Shown piece by piece: positions 54,818 through 64,000 of a DNA stretch of 64,000 bases; within the stretch, counting starts at the first letter, position 1; every line of letters begins with the position of its first letter. The stretch is taken from positions 1 through 64,000 of the forward strand of contig JAUXFT010000005.1 in NCBI GenBank assembly GCA_030622755.1, given 5' to 3'. Under the pieces are notes generated by a model. That model had not been told where the DNA came from. It did no database searches and worked only from the letters and a program-made list of their open reading frames with translations. This DNA comes from Aestuariirhabdus sp. GTDB taxonomy: Bacteria; Pseudomonadota; Gammaproteobacteria; Pseudomonadales; Aestuariirhabdaceae. The position numbers and the translations under genes are program-made.

Positions 54818-57800
54818 TTATGCTAACTGCTTCTGGTAATGGGCCAGAGATTTAGGGCGCTCTATCGCATAGCCTTGAGCAAAATCAATTCCAATTTCGC
54901 GTAAACAACGGATGATATCCTCACTCTCAACGTACTCAGCAACAACACCCATTCCCATAAAGTGCCCTACTTCCTTGATCGATTTGACCATCGCGTAGTC
55001 CACTGAACTCTCGGCAATATCTTTAATAAACACACCATCAATTTTCAGGTAATCCACTGGCAGCTGTTTCAGATAGGCGAAAGAAGAAAGCCCTGTACCA
55101 AAGTCATCCAATGAGAACCGACAACCAAACTTTTTCATTTCACGAATAAAGTCTGCAGTTTTAGCAATATTCTCAATGGTCGCCGTTTCTGTAACCTCAA
55201 AACAGATCATCTTCGGGTCTACACCCGTCTTGGAAAAACACTCAAGAATAAATTCCATCAGATGATCATCATTAAGAGAGTTACCCGATAGATTAATGGA
55301 ATAGCTACCCATCTTTTTAGCTTGTCGTGGGTTAGCTGCTATCCATTCCAATATGTTACTAATCACCCAACGATCAATCGTTTGCATGCGATTGTGTTTC
55401 TCTGCAGTCATTATGAATGAATCAAGAGGGACATTATTATCCTCCTCGTCACGGACCGTTAACAACACCTCATAATGTCCACTTGCGCCTTCAGTACCTA
55501 TATACTTGATTTGTTGGCAACGCAAACCGAGTAGTTTTTCATCGAGTGCTCGCTGTATAAACGCCAGCATTCCCATCTCACTCTTCTTCTCTTCCGCTTC
55601 TTCCTTATACTGAAAAGCGACCACCCGATTACGTCCGGCATCCTTCGCTTGCTGACAAGCAGAAGTCGCCTGTTTAATTAAGTCGACTGATGGATCCATG
55701 TTGCCACCAAGCTCACAGACTCCGATGCTTACCGTCTGCGGTAACTTTTCTTCTTTCCAGAAAAACTCCATACCCTCGACAGACCGGCGTAATTGCTCAG
55801 CATAAGCGACCCCGCTGTCTAGCTCCTGATTTTCCAGCACTACAGCAAATTCATTACCACCAACACGCCCTCCCATCAAAACAGGAATATCGTCTGCATC
55901 CAACACCAATGCAATTTCCTGCAACAGCTGATCACCAGCTTCGGTGCCGCAATTACTATTGATCGCCTTGAAAAAATCAACATCGATATAGCACAGAGAG
56001 TGCGTAGTGGAACTACCGTACGTAGTTTCCATCAGACTACGTAACTTGGTTTCAAATGCTTTACGGCTAAGCAAACCGGTAAGCTGATCATGGCTAGTCT
56101 GGTAGGCCATATCTCGATACACATTCTGTACTATCTTGAACATGCCTTTATCCAGAAGGGATTCCTCTACATGCTCTGTTGGCACTAGCCCTTCACTCAT
56201 CGCTTTAGCTAAAGCGTCCAGATCATACTCAATCGCTTTCAAACCCTGCTTGTTAACAAACACAAAAGAAGAGAAGCCATCACCTATCCAGGCAAGTTTA
56301 ATTTGTTCCTGTTGATCTTCCTGACTTATGGGCGCTAACCAATCACCAACCTGCATGCGTTTAGCGCGTTGCCTCCAACGCTGTAGCTCATCATCAGCAG
56401 TCCTCGAGGGTTTTACCGTATCTCGAGCCTCACTAAGAATTGGCACTTTAACCCAGCGACTGCGATCGTGCTCGCTAGCGTCTTTTGTGAGCAACTCGCG
56501 CAAGGAATCCATCACCTCGTCGCGTTGAAAACGATCAATCGCTGGCGAATCAAGATGCCGTACAATCATTTCAAGGAAGGCATCCGCCTCCAAAGATCGC
56601 TCCAGGGAGGTACCACCCCCCCAGTGGCTGCGTACGCCCAGCCAATCCAGCAGCTGATCCACAAGCTGCCATTGATCCTTCCAGCTTTCACTTTTTATCC
56701 CTTCGCGAACATAGATCAACACCATGATATCGCGTAATCCTATATCGAACAGTTCGAGGATCACCGGAGGAACGAGTCGTCCGCCTATACGCAAATCAAT
56801 TTCACAACCAACGATTCTTTTCGCTTTTAATAATCGCTGCTGACCTTCATAAGTTCGCACCAACCGTTGGGTATTTCGCTCTACCGCCTGGTTCTGGCGT
56901 GCCTCTAACTTGCTTAGCTCAGCATCTACATCTTCATATACCCTGGGATCATTGTCGTATTCATTCAGAATCTTGTCACAAAACCCTCGCAGGGTTTTTT
57001 GCATACTTTCAACCGCACCGCTAGGTGCGCAGGCCAGCTTCGACATTTTGTTCAAAACCTGACGCGCCGGATGATCCGTATTACTAAAAAAACTCTGATC
57101 CCGTACGAGAACCTTTAACAAGGGAACTTGTTGGGTTCTCAGCCAGGGCTTTACCTTATCCGGGATATTTTGATTCTCAACTAAAGAATCAAATAGGCTA
57201 TCGACGATATCAATATAATCTTGCTGCGATCCAGTAAACTCTCGTCCAGCTTCTCCGCCCGGTTCCGTCTGAAGAACCCCCGATAGTTGAGTTCGTAAAT
57301 TCACTCCCGAATCAGGCAAAGGCTGACTTTGTAAAGCTCCTTGTATGGTCGTTAATGCATCCATCAATTCCACTTCTGTCCAGTCTGGTGCATTACTAGC
57401 CGAAGTAGTTACAGAATTACTTTCTGAATTGCCCTGCGTGGCACTTAATCCTGTTCCATCGGTTGTAACCTGTTGCGATCCATTGATATTACTTGCCGAC
57501 TCTCGCCTCCAAGCCAACAAATCTTGTACCACCTTTAAGGGAGCATTCGGTACTGCGTTCGGTACTGAATGGGCCACAGCAGTAGCAGAGACAGGCTGCT
57601 CCTGCTCCGCCTTAGCAGAAGATGCAACCGAACCAGAAGCTGCAGCAGATTCTGGAGATAAAACAGGCGATTCAGAATCTGTTACGTCAGTTTGAACACC
57701 TTCAAAGGCAGAAGTTTCCGCAGGTGACACTCTGGTTTTCTTCCGCCGAGTTTCAATATCCGGCAGTATTCCTGAATCTTTCAGCTGTGTATTAAACAGC

Positions 57801-58765
57801 CGGTAAAGATCATCAAGGCGGGACAATGAAGCCACTTCAAATATTTTATACAGCTGCTGCAAGAGCGAAGGGGGCGCACTTAGAACTTGTGTAGCATCAT
57901 GCAAACACCCATAGATATAGTCCGGGCTCAATGGATTATGGGCAGAATCTATTTCCCGGCCAGCAAGAACACTCAGCCTCCCCTGCAACCATTCTATTTG
58001 CTGGCGATGTTCTGCTTCTGCATTCGTCACCATCACATTGATCGTTAACCAATCTTCAAACTCATCCTTATCCACCACTGAAAGATCGCTCTCAGTGCGT
58101 GATGATCGGATCGCTTTGATTTTTACATCTTTTTCAGCAAACGCGGCCCACGCCTTGAGCAGTGGACGCCTGAACCGTTGAGACAATAGATCGTGACGAT
58201 TATTTAGCTCGCCTATCAGATCAAAATGTTGTGTTTGTATCGTATTATTTACCGCCTGACTGGCAAGCACCAACAATTTGTCAGCTGCCAGGTCAAAGAA
58301 GTGCTCCAAAATCTGATCGAGCGCTTGCGACAGAGGATCTCTCAGCCTCTCAACCAGCGTCACACGAGCGGTAGAAACGGGACGCTGGCCGCTGGCCAAA
58401 TCATCCCTGGACGATGCCTTATTATTTTCTGTTGCTATTGCCAGCAATGTCAGGGCATCTGCGTGACCAGGAGTCACCAGCTCTACACCCAGAGAATCGC
58501 TCTCTATCCGGGTTATCCGAGTACGAAACCTTAAAGGGTGATCTAACCCTTCAGAGGGCATAACCACCACCTCAGCTTCCGAGCCGACAACCAACGGATT
58601 GAACAGGTCTGACAATAAGCGAGGTACATCTGATATCTGAGTTAAAAAGAAGCCACTGGAACAGAGATCAGCGACCCGACAAGGCACAACAGAGTGCCCC
58701 ATGAGCATCAGTTGCGCCTGGCAACTAAATGGGATACGTGCCGATGTTCTGCGTTCATTCCTCAT
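54818..58765 (-). CDS. PilZ-DUF1631-GGDEF-EAL multidomain protein
   Basis: N-terminal RTSARIPFSCQAQL...GFFLTQ (PilZ-like); GRVGGNEFAVVLE; CFEVTETATIENI and DDFGTGLSSFAYLKQLPVDYLKIDG (EAL). Confidence 0.9.
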   Translation of the reverse strand: MRNERRTSARIPFSCQAQLMLMGHSVVPCRVADLCSSGFFLTQISDVPRLLSDLFNPLVVGSEAEVVVMPSEGLDHPLRFRTRITRIESDSLGVELVTPGHADALTLLAIATENNKASSRDDLASGQRPVSTARVTLVERLRDPLSQALDQILEHFFDLAADKLLVLASQAVNNTIQTQHFDLIGELNNRHDLLSQRFRRPLLKAWAAFAEKDVKIKAIRSSRTESDLSVVDKDEFEDWLTINVMVTNAEAEHRQQIEWLQGRLSVLAGREIDSAHNPLSPDYIYGCLHDATQVLSAPPSLLQQLYKIFEVASLSRLDDLYRLFNTQLKDSGILPDIETRRKKTRVSPAETSAFEGVQTDVTDSESPVLSPESAAASGSVASSAKAEQEQPVSATAVAHSVPNAVPNAPLKVVQDLLAWRRESASNINGSQQVTTDGTGLSATQGNSESNSVTTSASNAPDWTEVELMDALTTIQGALQSQPLPDSGVNLRTQLSGVLQTEPGGEAGREFTGSQQDYIDIVDSLFDSLVENQNIPDKVKPWLRTQQVPLLKVLVRDQSFFSNTDHPARQVLNKMSKLACAPSGAVESMQKTLRGFCDKILNEYDNDPRVYEDVDAELSKLEARQNQAVERNTQRLVRTYEGQQRLLKAKRIVGCEIDLRIGGRLVPPVILELFDIGLRDIMVLIYVREGIKSESWKDQWQLVDQLLDWLGVRSHWGGGTSLERSLEADAFLEMIVRHLDSPAIDRFQRDEVMDSLRELLTKDASEHDRSRWVKVPILSEARDTVKPSRTADDELQRWRQRAKRMQVGDWLAPISQEDQQEQIKLAWIGDGFSSFVFVNKQGLKAIEYDLDALAKAMSEGLVPTEHVEESLLDKGMFKIVQNVYRDMAYQTSHDQLTGLLSRKAFETKLRSLMETTYGSSTTHSLCYIDVDFFKAINSNCGTEAGDQLLQEIALVLDADDIPVLMGGRVGGNEFAVVLENQELDSGVAYAEQLRRSVEGMEFFWKEEKLPQTVSIGVCELGGNMDPSVDLIKQATSACQQAKDAGRNRVVAFQYKEEAEEKKSEMGMLAFIQRALDEKLLGLRCQQIKYIGTEGASGHYEVLLTVRDEEDNNVPLDSFIMTAEKHNRMQTIDRWVISNILEWIAANPRQAKKMGSYSINLSGNSLNDDHLMEFILECFSKTGVDPKMICFEVTETATIENIAKTADFIREMKKFGCRFSLDDFGTGLSSFAYLKQLPVDYLKIDGVFIKDIAESSVDYAMVKSIKEVGHFMGMGVVAEYVESEDIIRCLREIGIDFAQGYAIERPKSLAHYQKQLA

Positions 58766-59076
58766 GTAGCGTCACTTACCCCTGAAAAATCCTGATATCT
58801 ACCCCTCTGTGGGGTTCAGACACCTAACAAGTATCACTCCATAATACCGTTATTATTCTGATGTGCACCCATTTCCTGTACAGATATTTCAATAGCGAAT
58901 TAACATCATTCCAACACACTTCTAAAAATTCAGCTATATATTACTCAGCAATATAAAATTGCGCGTGCTAACGATAAGGATATAATGCCAGCATAATTAT
59001 AATATTCTGCGATTATCATCTCAAAACGATGGCAAATCGCTTGCTCAGGCAATAATAAACAGGAATAAACGCAACC

Positions 59077-60984
59077 ATGCTCTACCTGCGCTCAATAGCT
59101 ATTTTTTGCAGTGCGCTACTTGTTCCCAGCGTAGTTCTCGCGCTTGGCTTAGGTAATATCGAACCAAAATCTCCCCTTGGCGCGCCACTAAAAGCTGAAA
59201 TAGAAATCATTAATCCATCGGCCCTGGAAGCCAATGAAATTTCAGCTCGGCTGGCAAGCAATAGTGAATTTGCTCGATTTGACGTTACCCGCCTGTCTTT
59301 TTTGGGTCAGATAAAGTTCCAACTTCGCACTCGAGTTAATGGCAAGCAATTTTTACTGGTCACCACCCGCGATCCTGTCAAAGAGCCATATCTAAACTTT
59401 ATCCTTGAGATCAGATGGCCTCACGGACAACTTCTGCGTGAATACGCATTACTTCTCGACCCCCCCATGCTGCCGCAGATAAATAGCAAAGAACCCGCAC
59501 CAGGCATAGCAAAACCGGCTAACCCTCCCACTTCACAAAATAACACCACGACTGTTGATAGTGATATTTCCAGTAAACCCGTTAGTATCGATAGCTACCA
59601 AACCCGTTCAGGTGATTCTCTTTGGGGCATTGCCTCCCGCGTACGCCCATCCCAAAACGTTAGTATCAATCAGACGATGCAGGCTTTGCACGAGCTCAAT
59701 AAAACTGCATTTATCAACAACAATATCAACCTATTAAAGGTGCATCAGACATTAAAAATACCCACAGAAGGAGAAGTTCAGCATTACAGTGCAGTTAACG
59801 CCAAGAACAATACGCAACCCAATAGTAATCAAACAAACACTGACAGACTTCCTTCAAAAGATCCGGATTCACTGGCCATTCAAGAACAATCAACAATTCA
59901 AACAGAGCCAGCATCTGAAACAGCGACAGCCACATCAACTAAGCAACCTGAAAAACCAATTACCTCTAGTGAAGATAAACTGCACCTACTCAATATCGAG
60001 GAAGAATTTGCAGCCGCTCAACAAGAAGTAAACCAACTACAAACCACCTATAATGAGCTGATGGAGGAAAAGGCTATTTTACTTCGCTCCCTTCTCCTTC
60101 AATATGAAGAGCTCGAATCCCTCAAACAAAAACAAACACAATTAACATCTGAAATTGAACAGCAAAGATCAACGCTTCAAACCCCTGCGGTAGCTAGCTC
60201 AGAAGGACAAACCAGAGACAACAATTCAAATATTGATAATTCACCCACAACAACGCTGCTAGCAAATAACGATCAGGAAGCTGGACTAATATCCATAGCT
60301 AACAGTGAGCCGCTCTCCACTCAAACCAACCAAACTGTCATTAAGCACCCTGCGTTCATAGCCGCCACCACCACATCCATTATACTTTTTCTTGCTCTGC
60401 TCTATCTTGTATTCAATAAAAGAAAGCCAATACAGGCAGACCCCCTTACAGCCAATGCGGTGCTCACCAGAGAACAACAAACAAGCTCCTTTAGCGATAA
60501 CTTTGCGGACGATACCTCCAACCAAAAACCTTCAACAAAACCTAAAAACTCTGTCGTCCTTCTCGAACCAGACCCTCTCAGAATTGAAAGTGACCCAAAA
60601 GAGGAATTAGAAGACGAATTAGACGAAACCATTCGCGCAGCGAATATCTACCTCGCCTATGGACGTTTAATGGAAGCTGAATCCCTTATTCAAGATGCAG
60701 TACAGCTAGCTCCGGAGAGAGAAGATCTGCAACTGATGCTGCTGGAGCTCTATTGCAAAGGGGGTAACGTAACCGCTTTTGATGAGCAGGCAGCAGCCCT
60801 CATCAAAAGCCCATCTTCCTCAGTACAACAACAGGTTCATGAACTGCAACGCCTATTCGATAGACCGTCTACAGAGATCCCGAAATCACTTTTAGCCATT
60901 GAAGATAATGAAGTATTAATGAGTGATGAAGAACTGGGGCTCAACCAGCCAACCTTCAACCCCAAAAGCCCCTCACCTAAATAG
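59077..60984 (+). CDS. fimV: FimV-like protein with LysM motif and C-terminal TPR-like region
   Basis: LGLGNIEPKSPLGAPLKAEIEIINPSALEANEI; YQTRSGDSLWGIASRVRPSQNVSINQTMQALHELN. Confidence 0.87.
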   Translation: MLYLRSIAIFCSALLVPSVVLALGLGNIEPKSPLGAPLKAEIEIINPSALEANEISARLASNSEFARFDVTRLSFLGQIKFQLRTRVNGKQFLLVTTRDPVKEPYLNFILEIRWPHGQLLREYALLLDPPMLPQINSKEPAPGIAKPANPPTSQNNTTTVDSDISSKPVSIDSYQTRSGDSLWGIASRVRPSQNVSINQTMQALHELNKTAFINNNINLLKVHQTLKIPTEGEVQHYSAVNAKNNTQPNSNQTNTDRLPSKDPDSLAIQEQSTIQTEPASETATATSTKQPEKPITSSEDKLHLLNIEEEFAAAQQEVNQLQTTYNELMEEKAILLRSLLLQYEELESLKQKQTQLTSEIEQQRSTLQTPAVASSEGQTRDNNSNIDNSPTTTLLANNDQEAGLISIANSEPLSTQTNQTVIKHPAFIAATTTSIILFLALLYLVFNKRKPIQADPLTANAVLTREQQTSSFSDNFADDTSNQKPSTKPKNSVVLLEPDPLRIESDPKEELEDELDETIRAANIYLAYGRLMEAESLIQDAVQLAPEREDLQLMLLELYCKGGNVTAFDEQAAALIKSPSSSVQQQVHELQRLFDRPSTEIPKSLLAIEDNEVLMSDEELGLNQPTFNPKSPSPK

Positions 60985-61087
60985 TGTTGCTGAACAGGAA
61001 TGGTTAGGTATTGAAGGTAAAGAGGAGAACCATAGCGATATTAATAACAATAATATGGAAGCGTAATTCTCAAAACTCATACGGACT

Positions 61088-61375
61088 CTATTTGACCTTT
61101 ATAACATCAAACCCGCCATAATTATTAACCTGTAAAAACCCCATACTCCTCAGCGTATGTTGCGCCGCTGGCGACCGTTGGCCGTTCTGGCAATAAAGTG
61201 CGATCGGCTATCCTCTTTCAATCCCCAGCTCCCCAATTCTGGCCGCTATTACATCAAATAGGTATATTAAGAGCATCCGGATAATGCCCGGAAGAAATCT
61301 CTTCAGCCGTACGTACATCAATAATCACTTCTCCAGGTTTTGGTTGAGCCGAATATAGCGGATTTATGAACAAAG
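61088..61375 (-). pseudogene. rhodanese-like domain protein remnant (5' truncated, frameshifted, internal stop)
   Basis: PKPGEVIIDVRTAEEISSGHYPDALNIP then, in another frame, DVIAARIGELGIERG*PIALYCQNGQRSPAAQHTLRSMGFLQVNNYGGFDVIKVK*. Confidence 0.85.
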
Positions 61376-61380
61376 TGCGT

Positions 61381-61511
61381 ATTCCGGACCATGCTGAACA
61401 CCCATTCCGATTGATGTTGAACACCGTTTCCGGTTCAAGATGAACACTGATTCCGCTGCGAAGGTGAACACTTTTGTTCATTTCCCGGAATCGGTGTTCA
61501 CCTTCCGGAAT
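61381..61511. repeat. IS21 left-end repeat array: four direct copies of ATTCCG-N-TGAACAC at 23-bp period, then two inverted copies
   Basis: Copies begin at 61381, 61404, 61427, 61450; inverted copies at 61476-61491 and 61494-61511. Confidence 0.9.
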
Positions 61512-61605
61512 TCCCCGTCGACAGCGGCGATTTCCACGCCTTAAGCATTGATTTTACTCACTTTTGGTACCTTATCCCTTTGCCACTTACAGGGAGACGG
61601 TCACC

Positions 61606-63165
61606 ATGCCAGCAGAGAGAACATCAATGCGATTAATCAGGGAGGTTTTACGCCTCAAATTTGAGGCCAAATTGAGTCTCAGAAAAATATCACGCAGCCT
61701 GCGTATTGGGCTGGGAACGGTGTCGCTTTATCTCAAGCGCACCAAAGAAGCCAACCTTGGTTGGCCGCTTCCCGATGACATGGATGATGCGGCACTGGAA
61801 CGAGTGCTCTTTCCCAACCAGCTTGCCCCCGCGAGGGCCGGTTATGTTGAGCCTGACTACGCCGCCATGCATAGCGATCTCAATAAGGCGGGAGTCACCA
61901 AACAGCTACTTTGGGAGGAGTATCGGCAGGCCCACGGCGATAACGGTTATCAATATTCTCAGTACTGCCAGCGTTATCGCGACTGGGTAAAAACCTTGAA
62001 ACGCTCCATGCGTCAAATCCACAAGGCTGGCGAAAAACTTTTTATTGATTACTGCGGGCCCACCATGCCCATCGTTAACCCCGAGACAGGCGAGTATCAT
62101 AGCGCACAAATTTTTGTCGCCGTTTGGGGTGCCAGTAATTACACCTACGCTGAAGCGACTCGCTCACAAAAGAAAGCGGATTGGATACAGTCTCACATCA
62201 ACGCCTTCGAATTCTTCGGTGGAACACCGCAAGTTCTGGTTCCGGATAATTTAAAAAGTGCTGTGACTAGAGCGTGTCGTTACGAGCCTGTTATTAATGA
62301 AAGTTATCAGCATATGGCACAGCATTATAAAACCGTCGTCATCCCGGCTCGCCCCTATAAACCCCAAGATAAAGGCAAAGCAGAAAATGCCGTGCTGGTG
62401 GTTGAGCGCTGGATTATGGCACGGCTTCGCCACCACACTTTTTTTACACTAGCCGAACTAAATAAGCACATTCGTTTTTTACTCGACGATTTAAATCAGC
62501 GGCCTTTTAAAAAATTACCGGGCACTCGTTTAAGTCAATTTACGCTATTGGATAAACCTGTGTTGCGCTCATTACCGTCAATGCGATATCAATACACAGA
62601 GTTTAAGTTGGCTCGCGTCAATATTGATTACCACATCGAATATGACAAACACTTCTACTCTGTACCGCACCACTTGGTGAAATATCAAGTAGAAGTACGG
62701 GCTACCCGTGATACCGTCGCTGTGCTGTTTAAAGGCAATATTATCGCCCGCCACGCCCGTAGTCAGCGTCAGGGGGCTTTTAGCACCGAAGCCACGCACA
62801 TGCCAATTGCCCACCAAAAACAGAGTCAGTGGTCACCGGAGCGCTTACAAAACTGGGCAAAAGATCTGGGGCCAAACGTACTTAAGTTGGTTCGTGAAAT
62901 GATGGCGCGCAAAGCGCATCCAGAGCAGGGTTATCGAGCTTGCTTAGGGTTGCTCAACCTATCGAGGGGCTATGACTCACAGCGATTAGACAGCGCCTGT
63001 AACAGAGCGCTAAGTATTAACTCACCGACAGTGCGCAGCGTAAAGTCAATCTTGCAGCAAGGCATTGATCAACTGGAATTACCGATTGAAAGTCAGCCGA
63101 TAGAGACTGATCAAGCGAGCCATGATGAGCACGATAATATCCGTGGCTCACAGTACTTCCACTAA
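61606..63165 (+). CDS. istA: IS21-family transposase IstA
   Basis: LRKISRSLRIGLGTVSLYLKR (HTH), LFIDYCGPTMPIVNPETGE...FVAVWGASNYTYAEA, PDNLKSAVTRA; start at ATG 61606. Confidence 0.95.
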   Translation: MPAERTSMRLIREVLRLKFEAKLSLRKISRSLRIGLGTVSLYLKRTKEANLGWPLPDDMDDAALERVLFPNQLAPARAGYVEPDYAAMHSDLNKAGVTKQLLWEEYRQAHGDNGYQYSQYCQRYRDWVKTLKRSMRQIHKAGEKLFIDYCGPTMPIVNPETGEYHSAQIFVAVWGASNYTYAEATRSQKKADWIQSHINAFEFFGGTPQVLVPDNLKSAVTRACRYEPVINESYQHMAQHYKTVVIPARPYKPQDKGKAENAVLVVERWIMARLRHHTFFTLAELNKHIRFLLDDLNQRPFKKLPGTRLSQFTLLDKPVLRSLPSMRYQYTEFKLARVNIDYHIEYDKHFYSVPHHLVKYQVEVRATRDTVAVLFKGNIIARHARSQRQGAFSTEATHMPIAHQKQSQWSPERLQNWAKDLGPNVLKLVREMMARKAHPEQGYRACLGLLNLSRGYDSQRLDSACNRALSINSPTVRSVKSILQQGIDQLELPIESQPIETDQASHDEHDNIRGSQYFH

Positions 63166-63187
63166 CCCTGCAGAGCGAGAAAAATTT

Positions 63188-63946
63188 ATGGGCCAACAAC
63201 ATTGTCTCAAACAATTACGCATACTAAAACTCACCGGCATGGCTCAGTCATTGGAGCAGCAGTGGAGCCAGCCGAACACTTACGATGATTTAGATTTTAC
63301 CGAGCGCATGAGTTTATTGGTTGATCAAGAAGTAAGCTCACGTGCGAACAAACGATTACAACGCTTAATAAAAACGGCTCAATTTAAAATGATGGCAACG
63401 GCAGACGCTATTGATTACGCACACCCACGAGGACTAAAAAAATCTCAGATGGCGGCGTTGTTAAATTGTGATTGGATCAATCGACATCAAAATATTGTTA
63501 TCACCGGCCCGACAGGGTGTGGCAAAACGTATCTAACCTGCGCCCTCGGAAATCACGCCTGCCACCACGATTACAGTGTTAAGTACTACCGCGCCACACG
63601 GCTGTTTGAAATGCTGACCATCAGCCATGGTGACGGCAGCTACCTGAAGCTGATCAATCAGTTAGCCAAGGTCGACATACTGATTATCGACGACTGGGGA
63701 TTAGAGAAATTAAGCCAAAGCCAGAGAAACGATTTACTGGAAATTATGGAGGATCGTCATGGCAGTAAATCAACCATCGTAACCAGCCAGCTACCGCTCA
63801 CCAAATGGCACGCTTCCATCGGTGATGCCACCCTGGCTGACGCCATCCTGGATCGGCTATTACACAATGCACACAAGCTGAATCTGAAGGGGGAGTCGAT
63901 GCGGAAAGTTCGCTCGACCTTGACTGAAGATGAACACTTGGTGTAA
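63188..63946 (+). CDS. istB: IS21-family helper ATPase IstB
   Basis: NIVITGPTGCGKTYLTCALGNHAC and VDILIIDDWGLEKLSQSQRNDLLEIMEDRHG; start at ATG 63188 (63122 also open). Confidence 0.95.
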   Translation: MGQQHCLKQLRILKLTGMAQSLEQQWSQPNTYDDLDFTERMSLLVDQEVSSRANKRLQRLIKTAQFKMMATADAIDYAHPRGLKKSQMAALLNCDWINRHQNIVITGPTGCGKTYLTCALGNHACHHDYSVKYYRATRLFEMLTISHGDGSYLKLINQLAKVDILIIDDWGLEKLSQSQRNDLLEIMEDRHGSKSTIVTSQLPLTKWHASIGDATLADAILDRLLHNAHKLNLKGESMRKVRSTLTEDEHLV

Positions 63947-63978
63947 AAATGCACTAGCCGATGCTTAAGGCCTGGAAG

Positions 63979-63999
63979 GTGTTCATCTTCCTCCGGAAT
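63979..63999. repeat. IS21 right-end terminal repeat copy (inverted)
   Basis: GTGTTCATCTTCCTCCGGAAT is the reverse complement of ATTCCGGAGGAAGATGAACAC, matching the left-end units. Confidence 0.88.
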
Positions 64000-64000
64000 C

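Larger units (their letters stand above)
61376..64000 (+). mobile_element. IS21-family insertion sequence (right end reaches or passes the window edge)
   Basis: istA plus istB, multiple terminal repeats at the left (61381-61511) and a matching inverted copy at 63979-63999. Confidence 0.93.

Noticed and set aside
61381-61471. Regular repeats that could look like a small CRISPR array
   Set aside because: Units are imperfect, contiguous at 23 bp without spacers, and sit at the end of an IS21 element with a matching inverted copy at the other end.

Overview
The window is mostly a dense gammaproteobacterial housekeeping chromosome segment. In order it carries: a threonine/serine dehydratase 3' fragment; xseB-ispA-dxs; a riboflavin cluster (ribA, then nrdR-ribD-ribE-ribBA-ribH-nusB-thiL-pgpA); glyA; ettA; radA-thiD-thiE-hemL; miaB-phoH-ybeY-corC-lnt; leuS-lptE-holA; the lipA-lipB-ybeD-dacA-rlpA-mltB-rodA-mrdA-rlmH-rsfS-proA cell-wall block; dedA, ubiX, mpl, pfp; an HD-GYP response regulator; hyi-like and glxR-like genes; a 1315-aa PilZ/DUF1631/GGDEF/EAL protein; and a FimV-like protein. 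The right edge (about 61.37 kb to the end) is an IS21-family element (istA/istB) whose left terminus has a 23-bp-period repeat array. I see no rRNA, tRNA, CRISPR array or recognisable defence or secretion system. The most notable observations are lesions and repeats: (i) a ten-copy 8-bp tandem repeat that closes every forward frame directly upstream of the dehydratase fragment; (ii) a frameshifted thiD with an apparent deletion of about 35 bp; (iii) a decayed rhodanese gene beside the IS21 end, with an inferred frameshift and a nonsense codon; (iv) 13-bp tandem repeats at nearly the same distance upstream of glyA and dacA; (v) a small ORF followed by a hairpin upstream of radA; (vi) a degenerate c-di-GMP multidomain protein. 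I found no convincing new multi-gene system. Family assignments come from recognising the protein sequences, not from searches.
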